Assembly (NCBI GenBank): GCA_905116865.2
Contig: CAJHNH020002690.1
Coordinates: forward strand, 62,001 to 126,000
Source of the DNA: Candidula unifasciata
Lineage: Eukaryota; Mollusca; Gastropoda; Stylommatophora; Geomitridae
Reading direction: 5' to 3'
Length of the DNA: 64,000 nt
Part shown: positions 10,547-21,170 of the stretch, piece after piece
Layout: every line of letters starts with the position of its first letter
Position numbering within the stretch: the first letter of the stretch is position 1
Position numbers and translations under genes: made by a program
The notes under the pieces: generated by a model
What the model was told of the DNA's origin: nothing
Databases searched by the model: none
The model's input: the letters and a program-made list of their open reading frames with translations, nothing else

Positions 10547-10923
10547 AAGAAGAAGAAGAAGAAGAAGAAGAAGAAGAAGAAGAAGAAGAAGAAGAAGAAG
10601 AAGAAAGAAGAAGAATGAGGAGGAGGAGGAGAGGAAGAAGAAGAAGCAGAAGAAGCAGAAGAAGAAGAAAAAGAAGAAGAAGAAGAAGAAGAAGAAGAAG
10701 AAGAAGAAGAAGAAGAAGAAGAAGAAGAAGAAGAAGAAGAAGAAGAAGAAGAAGAAGAAGAAGAAGAAGAAGAAGAAGATGATGATGATGAAGAAGAAGA
10801 TGAAGAAGAAGAAGATGAAGAAGAAGAAGAAGAAGAAGAAGAAGAAGAAGAAGAAGAAGAAGAAGAAGAAGAAGAAGAAGAAGAAAGAAGAAGAAGAAGA
10901 AGAAGAAGAAGAAGAAGAAAGAA
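10227..10923. repeat. compound (TAA)n / (GAA)n / (GAT)n microsatellite
   Basis: About 700 bp of trinucleotide sequence: TAA-rich at the start and at 10480-10517, long GAA runs elsewhere, and GAT interruptions near 10441 and 10779-10815. It is (TTC)n in the SLC4 sense strand. Poly-Ser, poly-Leu, poly-Phe and poly-Lys frames here are artefacts. Confidence 0.95.
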
Positions 10924-11810
10924 GACGAACAAACTGCTTTGCCCTGATACACAGACGTTTTGTGTCTTACTGTATGCATTATCAGCCTAACGATTGGTTA
11001 TCTCTACTTGTCTAACACCAGGCGATAACTATTTCTTCCTTAAAACTCACAACTAACCAGTATAACAGCACCTTCAAAAGTTTTCACGGAAAAAAAAAGT
11101 TTTCTAAGCAATAATGACGTAACCAGAAAACCTGTGTAAGCGACAAACACTCTACAAGCAAACCTGCAGCTGTCTGTGCCGTCTGTTCAGAAACGAACGT
11201 GCTTTACTCTCATCATTGGAGAAATAATCACTTAGTATTTCCTTCCTGTCCATGTTGTAGGCTGGGAGGGATGCAGCCATTACCTTCGATTACTGTTACT
11301 TTACATGAGAGGCAAGCAATATTTGTTTTATTTGTTTTCTCATTCTTACACAGGCCATTTGTTGATAATTCTTTGGATTACATAGTCGTCAGGGATTTTG
11401 TTATGATCTGCTTGTTATACTAGTGTACTGATAAGTTGTGATGGCATAAACGTTTTTACTATTGTTTACTATCATATTTTCGGGGCTGTCTAGCAAGGTA
11501 GTTTAACTTCACGTTCCGACGGCTGTTGATTCGGTTTCGGACTCTGTCGTTTGGTTCATTAGTGCAGGTGTTCCGAAAATGTGGTTTCATCGCTGGAGCA
11601 ACGGATTTCGTAATGTGTGCGACTCTCTCAGCCCCTTGTATAAAAAAAAGGGGCCGGGGGGGGGGGGGGGGTTGAAAAAAAGGTGAGGGGTGGTTATAAA
11701 ACCAAATACAAATAAATCGACATTCCTGCCTTTTAACCAACAAAGTGGTTCAATCCCATTATAGGCTACATTCCAAGGTCGTCAGCAGAAATGTCTGTTG
11801 AAAAACCATT
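10924..11810. other. intronic sequence, nothing recognised
   Basis: Unannotated apart from a G homopolymer at about 11657-11671 next to short A runs. No splice-bounded open frame with a family signature was seen. Confidence 0.5.
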
Positions 11811-11814
11811 TTCT

Positions 11815-12015
11815 CGTCATCCCCTTGTGGGATGCAATTTTGCGTTATGTGAAGCCCCACCCTGGCTTTCGCCGGGGGCCTTAAATATAGCCGGACCTGA
11901 AATATAGCCTAACAAATCTAGGACTTCTCCACGGGTGATGCTCATCCGCATGGTGGCCCTTTATATCACCCGGTGTTTATAGCTTGTGTGATGAACTGGT
12001 GAGGTACAACTTACT
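11815..12015 (+). repeat. HSR copy 3
   Basis: Opens with the hairpin CATCCCcttgtGGGATG and GAAGCCCCACCCTGGCTTTC, contains CTCATCCGCATGGTGGC, and ends GTGATG...GGTGAGGTACAACTTACTTA with an (ACTT)n-like tail. Confidence 0.8.
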
Positions 12016-12133
12016 TATTTACTAAGATAAATGTCTATAAAAGAAAATTAGTTGGAAATGAAAATGATCGCCGCAAATTATTAGAAGACTGTCTTTCAAA
12101 AAATAAGGTGTCGTCTTCATAATGAATTTTGAC

Positions 12134-12325
12134 TTCTTCTTCTTCTTTTTCTTCGCTCCCCCCTCCTCGTCCTGCTCGTTCTTCTTCTTCTTCTTCTTCT
12201 TCTTCTTCTTCTTCTTCTTTTCTTCTTCTTCTTCTTCTTCTTCTTCTTCTTCTTCTTCTTCTTCTTCTTTCTTCTTCTTCTTCTTCTTCTTCTTCTTCTT
12301 CTTTCTTTCTTTCTTTTTTTCTTTT
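12134..12325. repeat. (TTC)n microsatellite
   Basis: TTC triplets with a C-rich interruption near 12155-12178 and a CTTT-rich right end. It is (GAA)n in the SLC4 sense strand. Confidence 0.95.
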
Positions 12326-12327
12326 GT

Positions 12328-12375
12328 CATCTGACTGATACCACGCTGTAGCCCAGTGTTGTGGTTTTCTGTTTT
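12328..12375 (+). repeat. single copy of the 42.7 kb minisatellite unit
   Basis: TCATCTGACTGATACCACGC followed by TGTAGCCCAGTGTTGTGGTT is one unit of the array at 42690-43005. Here it is unamplified and sits beside a LINE tail. Confidence 0.7.
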
Positions 12376-12434
12376 TTTCTCATGCGCGTCTCGGCTGTTA
12401 TGGGGTGATGGATTTGTTCATCTGGTTGCATGTT

Positions 12435-12660
12435 TTAGCTACAACAATTATCAATCTTTTTTTTTTTTTTTGGGTCTTCATCTCGCCTTCCTGCCAGGTG
12501 TTCTGCTGTAGTAGCATATTCTGTTTGGTCTGGCTGCATTCTCAATAAATGGCTGAACGATTTCATTCTTTGTCTGTCAATAGACTCCAGCCATGAGCTT
12601 ATTCCAACTTTCTCGTCCATGATAGTATTCGTAACCCTGTCTCTTCTTGTGTCGTTAGTG
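12435..12660 (-). pseudogene. LINE reverse-transcriptase tail fragment
   Basis: The minus strand reads WLESIDRQRMKSFSHLLRM, then EHLAGRRDEDP. This is the (I/L)xxRxxxxxGHLxRM...GRR pattern of RTE-like C-termini. A T run at about 12458-12471 (A on the minus strand) follows the coding end and could be its 3' tail. Confidence 0.6.
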
Positions 12661-12672
12661 AAAGAAGAAGAC

Positions 12673-12675
<3 letters not shown>

Positions 12676-12748
<73 letters not shown>
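12676..12748. repeat. (GA)n microsatellite
   Basis: About 36 uninterrupted GA units. Confidence 0.97.
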
Positions 12749-12751
<3 letters not shown>

Positions 12752-12784
12752 CCTTACGCGGTTAGAAGGGATTGCTTATAGCCT

Positions 12785-12985
12785 AATGACCCTGCCCGGG
12801 CAAAATTTGAAGTTAAAAATCAACCCAAAGAATTTAAGGATCCTCGCCGGTGCTACAGAGCCTAAGCACTGTGATAAGCTTCTTTGGACTCAGATTTGAG
12901 TTACAAGAAGAACGGAGCAAGGATTACTACCCGTGTGCCATGATGTTGATCCGTCGTTCAAAACCTCAAACCTCAAAACCTCAAG
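12785..12985 (+). repeat. SINE family 2, body only
   Basis: Shares CTGCCCGGGCAAAATTTG, GGATCCTCGCCGGTGCTA and ACTACCCGTGTGCCAT with 28770-28960. The copy there keeps a tRNA-like head that is missing here. Confidence 0.7.
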
Positions 12986-13267
12986 AAGAAACGGGAAAGA
13001 AAACAACACGCAAATGAAAAGACGAAGTTAGCGCTGACGCTTGGCGATTATTTAGACCATGTTATCGCGACAGATAAACATGAAAACAGTGAGAGGCGGC
13101 ATAACTGAAATAGGATTTAAAAAAAAAAAATAAACCTGAAGGAAAATAGGGGAAAACCAAAATGTATTTTGGCATATGGCACATTTGGGACACGAATACA
13201 GTTTTAATGTGCGCTTGGATATCACGTGGGACGGTGAACCAGGATCGCTGAACAACCGACTACTTAC

Positions 13268-13492
13268 TATTACCTAGCCATCCTCCCTGTAGGATGCAAT
13301 TTTTCGTTATTTAGAAGTTCCACACTGGCTCTTGCCAGGGGCCGCAATATAGCCCAGCCATAAAAATGGTCTAATGGCTGAACGGGGTTTCCGAGACCTC
13401 TCCACTGGTGATCCACATCCACTTGGTGTCATCGGGTGTTTATCGCTTGTGTGATGTCCTGGTGGGGTAAAATGTACTACTACTACTACCAG
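13268..13492 (+). repeat. HSR copy 4
   Basis: Starts with the hairpin CATCCTccctgtAGGATG, contains TTGCCAGGGGCCGCAATATA and GGTGTTTATCGCTTGTGTGA, and ends GGGGTAAAATG followed by a short (TAC)n tail. Confidence 0.85.
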
Positions 13493-13519
13493 GATCGCTA
13501 ACACTTATAACAGTGCATG

Positions 13520-14134
13520 ATAATTAAAAATACGCACACATAAAACACACATACATACATAAATAATACATATTTGTCACGGACTTTATCTCCCATTAAT
13601 ATACGCATATAACATACATGGACACAGAAACACATGCATACACACAAACACTTACACACACACCCAAAAAAAAATAAGTTACCTTTTAGTTGGTTTCATC
13701 TTCCATAAACATACACATATGACACACAGACATCTACACAAGGAATAAGTTACCTTTCTGTTGGCTTTATATCCCATTACCAACACATATAATACACAGA
13801 CATACACACACACACACAAACAAGGAATAGGTTACCGTTTTGTTAGCTTCATCTCCCATAAACATACATATATAACACGCAGACATACACACAAGGAATA
13901 AGTTACCTTTTTGTTGGCTTAATCTCCCATAAACATAGACATATAACACACACATACACACACACACATACACACAGACACACAAGGAATGGGTTATTGT
14001 TTTTTATTGGCCTCATCTCCTATAAATATACACAGATAACAAACAGACATACACACACACACATAAGGAATAAGTTACCTTTTTGTTGGCTTAATCTCCC
14101 ATAAATATACACAGATAACACACAGACACACACA

Positions 14135-14177
<43 letters not shown>

Positions 14178-14206
14178 GAAATAAGTTAGCTTTTTTGTTG
14201 GCCTAA
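13520..14206 (-). repeat. minisatellite of duplicated SLC4 exon end and splice donor, part 1
   Basis: About seven units of 70-110 bp. In SLC4 sense each carries a copy of the last roughly 24 coding bases of exon 15777-15886 (ATGGGAGATGAAGCC then AACAAAAAG) fused to its donor GTAACTTATTCC and a (TG)n-rich spacer. Clear copies begin near 13671, 13745, 13827, 13897, 13985, 14066 and 14176. Several keep a perfect AAG|GTAACT. Others have ACG|GTAACC, GTAACC-like or ATAACC variants, and several have GAA changed to TAA. The array lies just downstream of the true donor in the same intron. Confidence 0.9.
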
Positions 14207-14211
14207 TCTCT

Positions 14212-14906
14212 TGTTGTGTGCTAACTGAGCTACAACTAGCCAGCACACTCCAAGCGTCCAGCAGGTACACTTTCGCTTCCTCTCTTAGAAACAAAACGCG
14301 ACGACCATGACTCCATCATACATTTTATTCAACAGGTTACATAACACAACTGCAGCGACGTAGCTATTGATCCCAATTGACATTCGCCCATAGTCCATTC
14401 AGTCATCACTCGCGCTCTCTCAGCTTGTAGCGGCCTTTTCTTGCCCTCTACAGCTCCCAAGGTTTACAGCGGCCGCAACTCTGGCACGCTGTACAGCTGA
14501 ATAAGACGAATTCTCCTATCCACAGGACCTTAATATTATTTCAGCAGACGGCCACAGCTGACTGGAGACGGACTTCCCTTGCCGTACTCCAAAAACACAC
14601 AGCTCTCGTCAGCCTGTCGAAGGGCTCCGATGACCGACAGGACTTCTACCATAAGTCCCCTCTATCACACAGCTCTCGTCGGCATCCACCACTTTTCTGT
14701 TTCCGTAGTGACTCTACGTCTACTCGCGTCGTCACCCAGAACAGTTACTATTGGAGCATCCCGTCCCCTTGGACTTACTTCGCCAGCGGGACTATACCTT
14801 CGACCAGTATCGCAATCTCAACCCTTACTCAGCTCTTGATGCCTGATAGTTGTACGGCACTCTGTCTGTTATACTCTAGAGAAATAATCACTGACCCTAA
14901 CTTAGT

Positions 14907-14984
<78 letters not shown>

Positions 14985-15517
14985 TGCTCTGACTCTCGGA
15001 CTCAGACTGCATCGCAGCACTCTCATGCTGGGTGTGTACTACACCCGCACTACCCCAGTGGTTTGGCCCTGTGGCTACAGCTCACTGACCCGGACTGTCT
15101 ACTCAGCTCCAATTTATCCCTGTCAAACTCATGTAGATTACACGAGAGGCACGCTCGTGTGAGCGTTCTCGGGAAACATGCTCATGTGGGTGTTCTCGAG
15201 ACTCACATTCAAGGGAGCGTTCTCAAGGATCACGCTTATGTGAGTGGCTGATGTCACATGAGAATCAGGCTATCATGTAATACACCCTTCTCTCCGTGAT
15301 TCTCATTATACATGCTTGTCAGCCCCCACACAGTAACCCACTCTCCTTTCTCGTGCGTGCACGCCTTGTTCATGATAAGACATTTTCACTGGTCAACATT
15401 CTCTCCTCTCAATACTCGGCCAATGTTGACACTAATCCCCGTGAACTCACAGAAAGTACTCACATACCACTCTGTCCCTTTACACAATATCACACTCTCC
15501 CAAATCATCACTCAACA
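14212..15517 (-). mobile_element. solo LTR (1306 bp) of an LTR retrotransposon
   Basis: The segment starts TGTTGTGTGCT and ends ATCACTCAACA, so the termini are an imperfect inverted repeat of the TG...CA type. Perfect 5-bp direct repeats TCTCT flank it (14207-14211 and 15518-15522). Removing it restores a normal unit of the surrounding minisatellite (TAATCTCTCATAAACAT). It has no gag or pol coding region, so it is best read as a recombination-derived solo LTR. Minus orientation is suggested by AATAAA (minus strand, near 14322-14330) about 110 bases from the end. A (CT)n tract lies at about 14917-14980. Confidence 0.85.
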
Positions 15518-15522
15518 TCTCT

Positions 15523-15626
15523 CATAAACATACACATATAACACACACAACACACACACACACACAAGGAATAAGTTATTTTGTTATTGACCTCCTCTCC
15601 CATAAATATACTCAGATGACACACAG

Positions 15627-15682
<56 letters not shown>

Positions 15683-15776
15683 GGAATAAGTTACTTTTTT
15701 TGTTGGCCTTATCTCCCGTAAACTTACACATAAAACAGACACATAAACACACACACCATACACACATAAAAGTTAC
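15523..15776 (-). repeat. minisatellite of duplicated SLC4 exon end and splice donor, part 2
   Basis: Two further units (exon-like copies near 15567 and 15681) plus (CA)n spacers lead up to the real exon. The donor at 15771-15776 (GTAACT) belongs to the exon itself. The unit at 15681-15720 retains AACAAAAAAAGTAACTTATT, with an altered junction. Confidence 0.85.
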
Positions 15777-15886
15777 CTTTTTGTTGGCTTCGTCTCCCAT
15801 AGTCTCCAGGCTGATGTCACTATTCTCCAAGTCTATATCGCTGCTCAAGCTAATGGCACTAGCCACTGTCTTCAGCTCTCCAAGAT
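15777..15886 (-). CDS. SLC4A-like: SLC4 exon: Ser/Asp-rich loop of the cytoplasmic domain
   Basis: A 110-bp exon: two bases completing a split codon, then 36 codons, leaving in phase 0. The acceptor is TCCTGCTTCAG and the donor AAAAAG|GTAACT. It encodes LGELKTVASAISLSSDIDLE, then NSDISLETMGDEANKK. The position matches the variable regulatory loop between the HRH(x)nEK helix and the RKIP block of NBC proteins, a region rich in phosphorylatable serines in the family. Homology is weak by nature here. The assignment rests on phase, splice sites, strand and order. Its 3' end has seeded the adjoining minisatellite. Confidence 0.8.
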
Positions 15887-16030
15887 CTGAAGCAGGACAT
15901 AAAAGCACAACATGAACTGATATACTAAAATCAAAGAAGTAAAATGTAGAATAGCTGGAATAGAATCATTTCACACAAGGAAAATCATTCTGCTCATTCT
16001 GAGCAATCTGTCTTTGTCAAATGAGGGGAC

Positions 16031-16410
16031 GAAGTGCTCAAGAAATATACAAGGCTAGTACTGGTGTATGACAAAGTGCTCAAGAAATATATAGGGCTAG
16101 TACTAACTTTTAACAAAGTGCTCAACAAATATATAGGGCTAGTACTGGTGTATGACAAAGTGCTCAACAAATATATAGGACCAGTACTGGTGTATGACAA
16201 AGTGCTCAACAAATATATAGGACCAGTACTGGTGTATGACAAAGTGCTCAAGAAATATATAGGGCCAGTACTGGTGTATGACAAAGTGCTCAAGAAATAT
16301 ATAGGGCCAGTACTGGTATATGACAAAGTGCTCAAGAAATATATAGGACCAGTACTGGTGTATGACAAAGTGCTCAAGAAATATATAGGGCCAGTACTGG
16401 TATATACCCA
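16031..16410. repeat. 42-bp minisatellite, about 9 units
   Basis: The unit is TATGACAAAGTGCTCAAGAA followed by ATATATAGGGCCAGTACTGG and TG. Units differ by AAG/AAC and GGG/GGA changes. Since 42 is a multiple of 3, both strands stay open and give artefact ORFs. Confidence 0.95.
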
Positions 16411-16629
16411 CGGTATGAGCGTCGAACGTTTCGAAAGCAATTGTAATCTACAGAACGTGAATACATAATTAAACTACAAATATCCAACAATGCTGTTTGT
16501 GACGTTCGGTAAAGCGTGTCAAGTCTTTTTCTGTTTTGCGATCGGTTTCATATGCTCAGGTGGTTACGTCAGAAGCAAGTCTCTAGGGCCTACTTGGTTT
16601 TTGACAAACCTGAATGCCGAAATATATTT

Positions 16630-17275
16630 GGCCATTTGTTAATTTATTGCAGTTGTTAATTTGCTCCAGTTTGTTATTTATTGCTAGTAGTTTGTATAAT
16701 TTATTGCAGTTTGTTAATTTAGGGCCAGTTAATTTAGTGCATTTTGACAAAGTGTGCAGTTTGTTAATTTATTGCAGTTTGTTAATTTATTGCAGTGTTA
16801 ATTTATTGCAGTTTTGTTAATTTATTGCAGTTTGTTAATGGTTATATGCAAAGTTTGTTAATTTATTGCAGTTTGTTAATTTATTGCAGTTTGTTAATTT
16901 ATTGCAGTTTGTTAATTTATTGCAGTTTGTTAATTTATTGCAGTTTGTTAATTTATTGCAGTTTGTTAATTTATTGCAGTTTGTTAATTTATTGCAGTTT
17001 GTTAATTTAGTGCAGTTTGTTAATTTATTGCAGTTTGTTAATTTATTGCATATGCTAGGTTATTGCAGTTTGTTAGCAATTGCAGTTTGTTAATTTATCA
17101 GTTTGTTTTTTTAAGTTTGTTAATTTATTGCAGTTTGTTAATTTAGTGCAGTTTGTTAATTTATTGCAGTTTGTTAATTTATTGCAGTTTGTTAATTTAT
17201 TGCAGTTTGTTAATTTATTGCAGTTTGTTAATTTATTGCAGTTTGTTAATTTATTGCTGGTTAAGCTGGGTATGC
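16630..17275. repeat. 18-bp minisatellite (TTTGTTAATTTATTGCAG)n
   Basis: About 30 copies with short disruptions near 16680-16760, 16835-16858 and 17050-17120. On the plus strand each unit ends in a T-rich tract plus GCAG, so each looks like a 3' splice acceptor. It lies in the SLC4/GPCR intron. The open frames across it are repeat artefacts. Confidence 0.95.
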
Positions 17276-17869
17276 TGTTAATTTAAAGGTAGGAGAAATG
17301 GTTACGAAAGCCTGACAACAATATTACTAGAAAATATACTGTTAACCCACTAAGTCATATAAACAAAGCATACTAAAATATGATGGGAAGGAAGCTAAAG
17401 AAAAAAAAGTTAAAGAACAAAGTTGGGGAGAATACTGTGTGACTAGATGCAACAACAAGAAGATAGAACTACCAGGCACCAGTTGGTTGACGGACCACTC
17501 GAATGGGATAAAAGGCAGAAGGAAAAGGAGGCATGAATGATACTTTAGGACAGTCAAACTGTTGGTTAATCGACCGATCATCATCAAGCACATTGGACAA
17601 CTACATGAACTCTCGGATACCATCTTCAGTATCTCCCTCAGCACGTGCCGTCAGATAACACCAGTTCTCTGTTGGTTTACTGTTCTCCTTTGGCTGAATA
17701 TTTAGTTGGCATTTTTGGCAACACTTCTTTTGACATGAAGTTCTTGTAGTCTTGTCAAGTTGATCGATTCACCGTCTTATCCTAAATCATCTTCTCGCCC
17801 AGCCCCCTATAAGCACTGAGAACATTGGCTTGGTTCATTGTTTTTCCTGTGCCCACTGTGGTTCTGTAA

Positions 17870-18145
17870 AGTAAAGATCCCATTTTAAGCCTTAGGCGCA
17901 TCGGGCGTATGGGAAGAGCACCCCATATTTTTACAGACCAATCGGCACTAGGTAGGTAATGTGGTCAGCATTATGCCGGCCTTCTTTACTTCCCCAGGAC
18001 AGCCATCCTGGTACCCATTTTAGGCTGGATCGACCGGCGACGCCCCTTACCATGATGAAAACCCACGCAGCTGGCAGTGGTTTTCGATCGCGGTACGTTG
18101 GAATTACGAGTCGGACTCCCAACGCCTAAGCCACAGACATGTCTT
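17870..18145 (-). repeat. tRNA-derived SINE, near full length
   Basis: Carries CCTTAGGCGCATCGGGCGTA, CAGACCAATCGGCACTAGG and AATGTGGTCAGCATTATGCC, then a right end with GGAATTACGAGTCGGACTCC and CTAAGCCACAGAC. In minus orientation that right end is the tRNA-like head. A close relative is at 31330-31615. Confidence 0.7.
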
Positions 18146-18519
18146 GTTACTGCCATCATCTTCATAATCTAACGTATTGTAATCAAGACAAAAGCCCCGC
18201 TTTCTTTCTTTACAGCTCTCTCTCCAACCGTAACAGTGAAAGCACATTAGTTTTGCACACATAGAACGATAGATCCATCTGTGTAAATATTTGCAACCCT
18301 AGCGATTGAACAAGATTGGGGTTAGAAAAGGGAGAAGGGCGGGTGTGAGGAGGAGTAACGTGGACAGAAACAAACGAATGGTTCGACCATATTCTTTATC
18401 AACGTGTATATTCATATTTTAACTGGGCAGAGAAATTAGCTCCAGAAGTGCCAGAGCTAATCAAGTAATAGGGCAACTATCTCCCCTGTTGACACACAAG
18501 CATGTATACCTCGGAGTAC

Positions 18520-18905
18520 TAAAGTGAATCTTGTCAGAACTATTTTTACAACCTCCAATGAACGTAAAATTGTGACAACAGAGATGAAATGCATTAGAAG
18601 AGCTGCAGGAGTTTCAAGGAAAGACAGAATACGAAATCATGAAATCAGACGAACGCTAGGAATAAAGCCGGCCTTACAGGTCATCAAAGAACAACAAATG
18701 AAGTGGTTTGGACACCTAACAAGAATGCCCTTTTACTATCTGCCACAGCGAGCCACACTAAAACGTTACAACGGATCTGGAGCAAGTGGAAGACCTCGGA
18801 AAAATGGAGTGATGGCATTAAGAACAGCCTTACAGAAATGAACATCAGTCTTAATAGTGCTCTTGACAGAGCTGATCAACGAACATTACATCTCCCCCCG
18901 ACAAT
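18520..18905 (+). pseudogene. RTE-type LINE fragment
   Basis: A 105-codon open stretch (18524-18841) reads EMKCIRRAAGVSRKDRIRN, then EIRRTLGIKPALQVI, QQMKWFGHLTRM and a GRPR-type motif. This is the typical C-terminal region of RTE-like reverse transcriptases, downstream of the catalytic palm. It is the best preserved of the related fragments (compare 1603, 9640, 29640), but the palm domain is missing and a frame change follows near 18841. Confidence 0.85.
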
Positions 18906-19436
18906 TCGATGAGGTACAAGGTGGAAGAGAAGAGGAACAAGAAGATATTCATATTATTAAATAAAATTATTTTCTGCTATCAGTTTGACTGCAGTCACTT
19001 TTTTCTTGTTTCAAGAAAACTTCTATGAAAGAACAAATTACAGTTTGCAGCCAGCCACTTTTGCTTAGAACAAAGCAAAGCTCACAGTCGTAAAACTAAG
19101 AGCGTAAAGAATGCCGCAACCCCCTCCCCCCCCCCCTCCACTCCCCACTCTTTATCAGGCTCCAAACGTTCTGTAAGCTTCTGTTCTATCAAAGCTCTTA
19201 TCTCGCCCGCCAGTGGTCGGCCTTGAAAGAGCAGCAATGAGATTTGGAGTGAGATATTACTGTAATCATAGCATAAACGTGGCATTCAAAAGGTCTGCTT
19301 GTGCCGAGTTGGATTTCACTCATTCTGCTTATACACGTTTAACTACGCTCTTGGTAAGTAACACGCATATTTTAACTTTTTTGGTTAGACCAAGCATGTC
19401 AACGTAAAGTTATCGACGCATATGACTTTAAAGTGT

Positions 19437-19645
19437 TCTGCTATTATAACGGTGCTTTGAAGTGCTCTCTTATAACTGTGCTTTAAAGTTATTTGAAATA
19501 ACGGAGAAGTGAAGTGCTCTCTTATAACTGTGCTTTAAAGTGATTTGAAATAACGGAGAAGTGAAGTGCTCTCTTATAACTGTGCTTTAAAGTGATTTGA
19601 AATAACGGAGAAGTGAAGTGCTCTGATCGATCCGCGCTGTAAAGT
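19437..19645. repeat. 52-bp tandem repeat, about 3.5 units
   Basis: The unit contains AAGTGCTCTCTTATAACTGT and GCTTTAAAGTGATTTGAAAT then AACGGAGAAGTG. The motif TATAACGGCACTTTAAAGTG reappears at about 20160, on the far side of the dispersed repeat 19685-20130. Confidence 0.9.
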
Positions 19646-19684
19646 GCTCTGTTTTAATGTTTTCCAATTCGAATTACTTCGGAG

Positions 19685-20130
19685 AAAAAATAAAATAAAA
19701 AATCAACCACTTTCAACCTGCTGCTAGCTAGCCGAAGCTGCCAACAGTCCCCGGCTATATTTGTGGTGTTGTCTATTTGCGCTAATTTCGTAGCTAATGT
19801 TCTGGTATTTGCGCTGTCTCTGGGCTTGATGCTTCTTTCCTCCAAGTCAGACGGCGCATTCCCTATCCTGTTGTCAGCTGTGTTCTTCTTGCTCTTCCAT
19901 TTCTGATGTTTCCTTCTTGGTTTCAGCTCCTTCTGATTTGTCCAGGCGTATTTCGTAGGAAAGAGTTTCTATACGTATTGTCTTTTTTACAACCATTTAT
20001 AATTTTAAAATTGTGAGTATTTTGCTTTGCCAAAAAGTACTGAAAACAGATTTTGGGTTTGGATAGATCCGAAATGTGAAAACATTCAGCGTGCGACCAT
20101 AGCGGTCTTATAGTTGTGTTCTTGCAATGT
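19685..20130 (+). repeat. dispersed repeat family A, copy 1
   Basis: About 440 bp shared, in reverse, with 58745-59165: CCTGCTGCTAGCTAGCC, TATATTTGTGGTGTTGTCTA, GGCTTGATGCTTC, TGCCAAAAAGTACTGAAAAC and GATCCGAAATGTGAAAAC. A third fragment is at 57435-57530. No protein domain was recognised. It may be part of a LINE or DNA-transposon tail. Confidence 0.75.
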
Positions 20131-20569
20131 CCTTTTATATAGTGATGTAAAATGCACTGTTATAACGGCACTTTAAAGTGTAGAAGCATCTCCGATGGAC
20201 ATAGTTTGATGGGCATAGTTTTATATGCAGTTTACCCAAGCGTGAGATGTGCACAAGCATCTTTGATGTGGTCTGGTTTTTTTTTTTTTTTTTTAAAGAG
20301 ATTATAACGGAGGAGTGCAGTGTTAATTGTTTGGGTGGATATAAGGCTTTAAACAGATCATCTCCCTGATTTATAAAGGACATGCAACTACTTTTTCTTA
20401 ACCACGGAGGAGCATAGTACTTATATTTGGCGGACATCATTTAGGTTCTTTATTATCATCCTACCCTAGATGACGTCACATGACAGTCTAGCATTTTAGA
20501 GGATGGTAAGACTGGATTAACCGGCTTTTTGATGTTTTTAACGACCCCAAAACATCTAGAACTGGCCCT

Positions 20570-20695
20570 AACCCCAACCCACCTACGTCCCACGAGAGAG
20601 TGCAGCCTAGATCCCATGACTGCATGCAGACTAGCTCCCATGACTGCATGCAGCCTACGTCCCATGACTACATGCAGCCTATCTATCACCCCCTG
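20570..20695. repeat. about 24-bp tandem repeat
   Basis: Four imperfect units of CCTACGTCCCATGACTGCAT then GCAG. The minus strand reads an artefact frame with repeated LHAVMG. Confidence 0.85.
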
Positions 20696-20814
20696 AAATA
20701 TTACTGTCCCGTACTCTGTGGATTTCCCCTGTTCGGGGTAGGATATTAATAAAGCAACTTATTTTATAAATCTGAAGAGTACAGAAATCATTTTTTGTGA
20801 GCACAGCTGTAAAT

Positions 20815-21010
20815 GCAAGGGAGCCAAATGGTCGTAAACAACAAGGCAGACCAAGAAGACGATGAAGTCCAGACACACCTGCAATCACTTGGTGTTGCCA
20901 ACTGAAAAGAGAAGGCCAACCAGAGAGATGAGTGGAGGCGGGTGATATCTGCTGTAATGAACCTGAAAAGCTCGGAATGCCTTAAAGACGAAGATAGTTG
21001 TATGTACAGA
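20815..21010 (+). pseudogene. LINE C-terminal fragment
   Basis: Reads GRKQQGRPRRR, then EWRRVISAVMNL after stops and a frame change. This is the basic GRPR motif and the D-E-W-R-R-V box near the end of many RTE and CR1-like polymerases. Decayed. Confidence 0.55.
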
Positions 21011-21039
21011 TTACCTTGAAAAAGGAGATTGTGTTAAAC

Positions 21040-21170
21040 TGTATAATTGGTTTTGGCTTCCAGACGTTGAGACAGCCTATAATAGGTAAAGGGAAATTTC
21101 CCTGAAAGTAAAGTCGGTTGGCATGAAATTCACCACATAATATATACACAGTGTCGATGGATCTAAAATA
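21040..21170 (+). repeat. SINE body fragment
   Basis: GGTTTTGGCTTCCAGAC, AAAGTAAAGTCGGTTGGCAT and CACAGTGTCGATGGATCTA align with the body of the plus-oriented tRNA-SINE copy at 425-715. Confidence 0.5.

Noticed and set aside
14579..15541. Several 60-108 codon plus-strand frames within the solo LTR
   Set aside because: Short, overlapping, partly over the (CT)n tract, without gag, pol or other domain signature.
15994..16468. 144-148 codon frames on both strands
   Set aside because: Produced by the 42-bp minisatellite, whose unit is a multiple of three.
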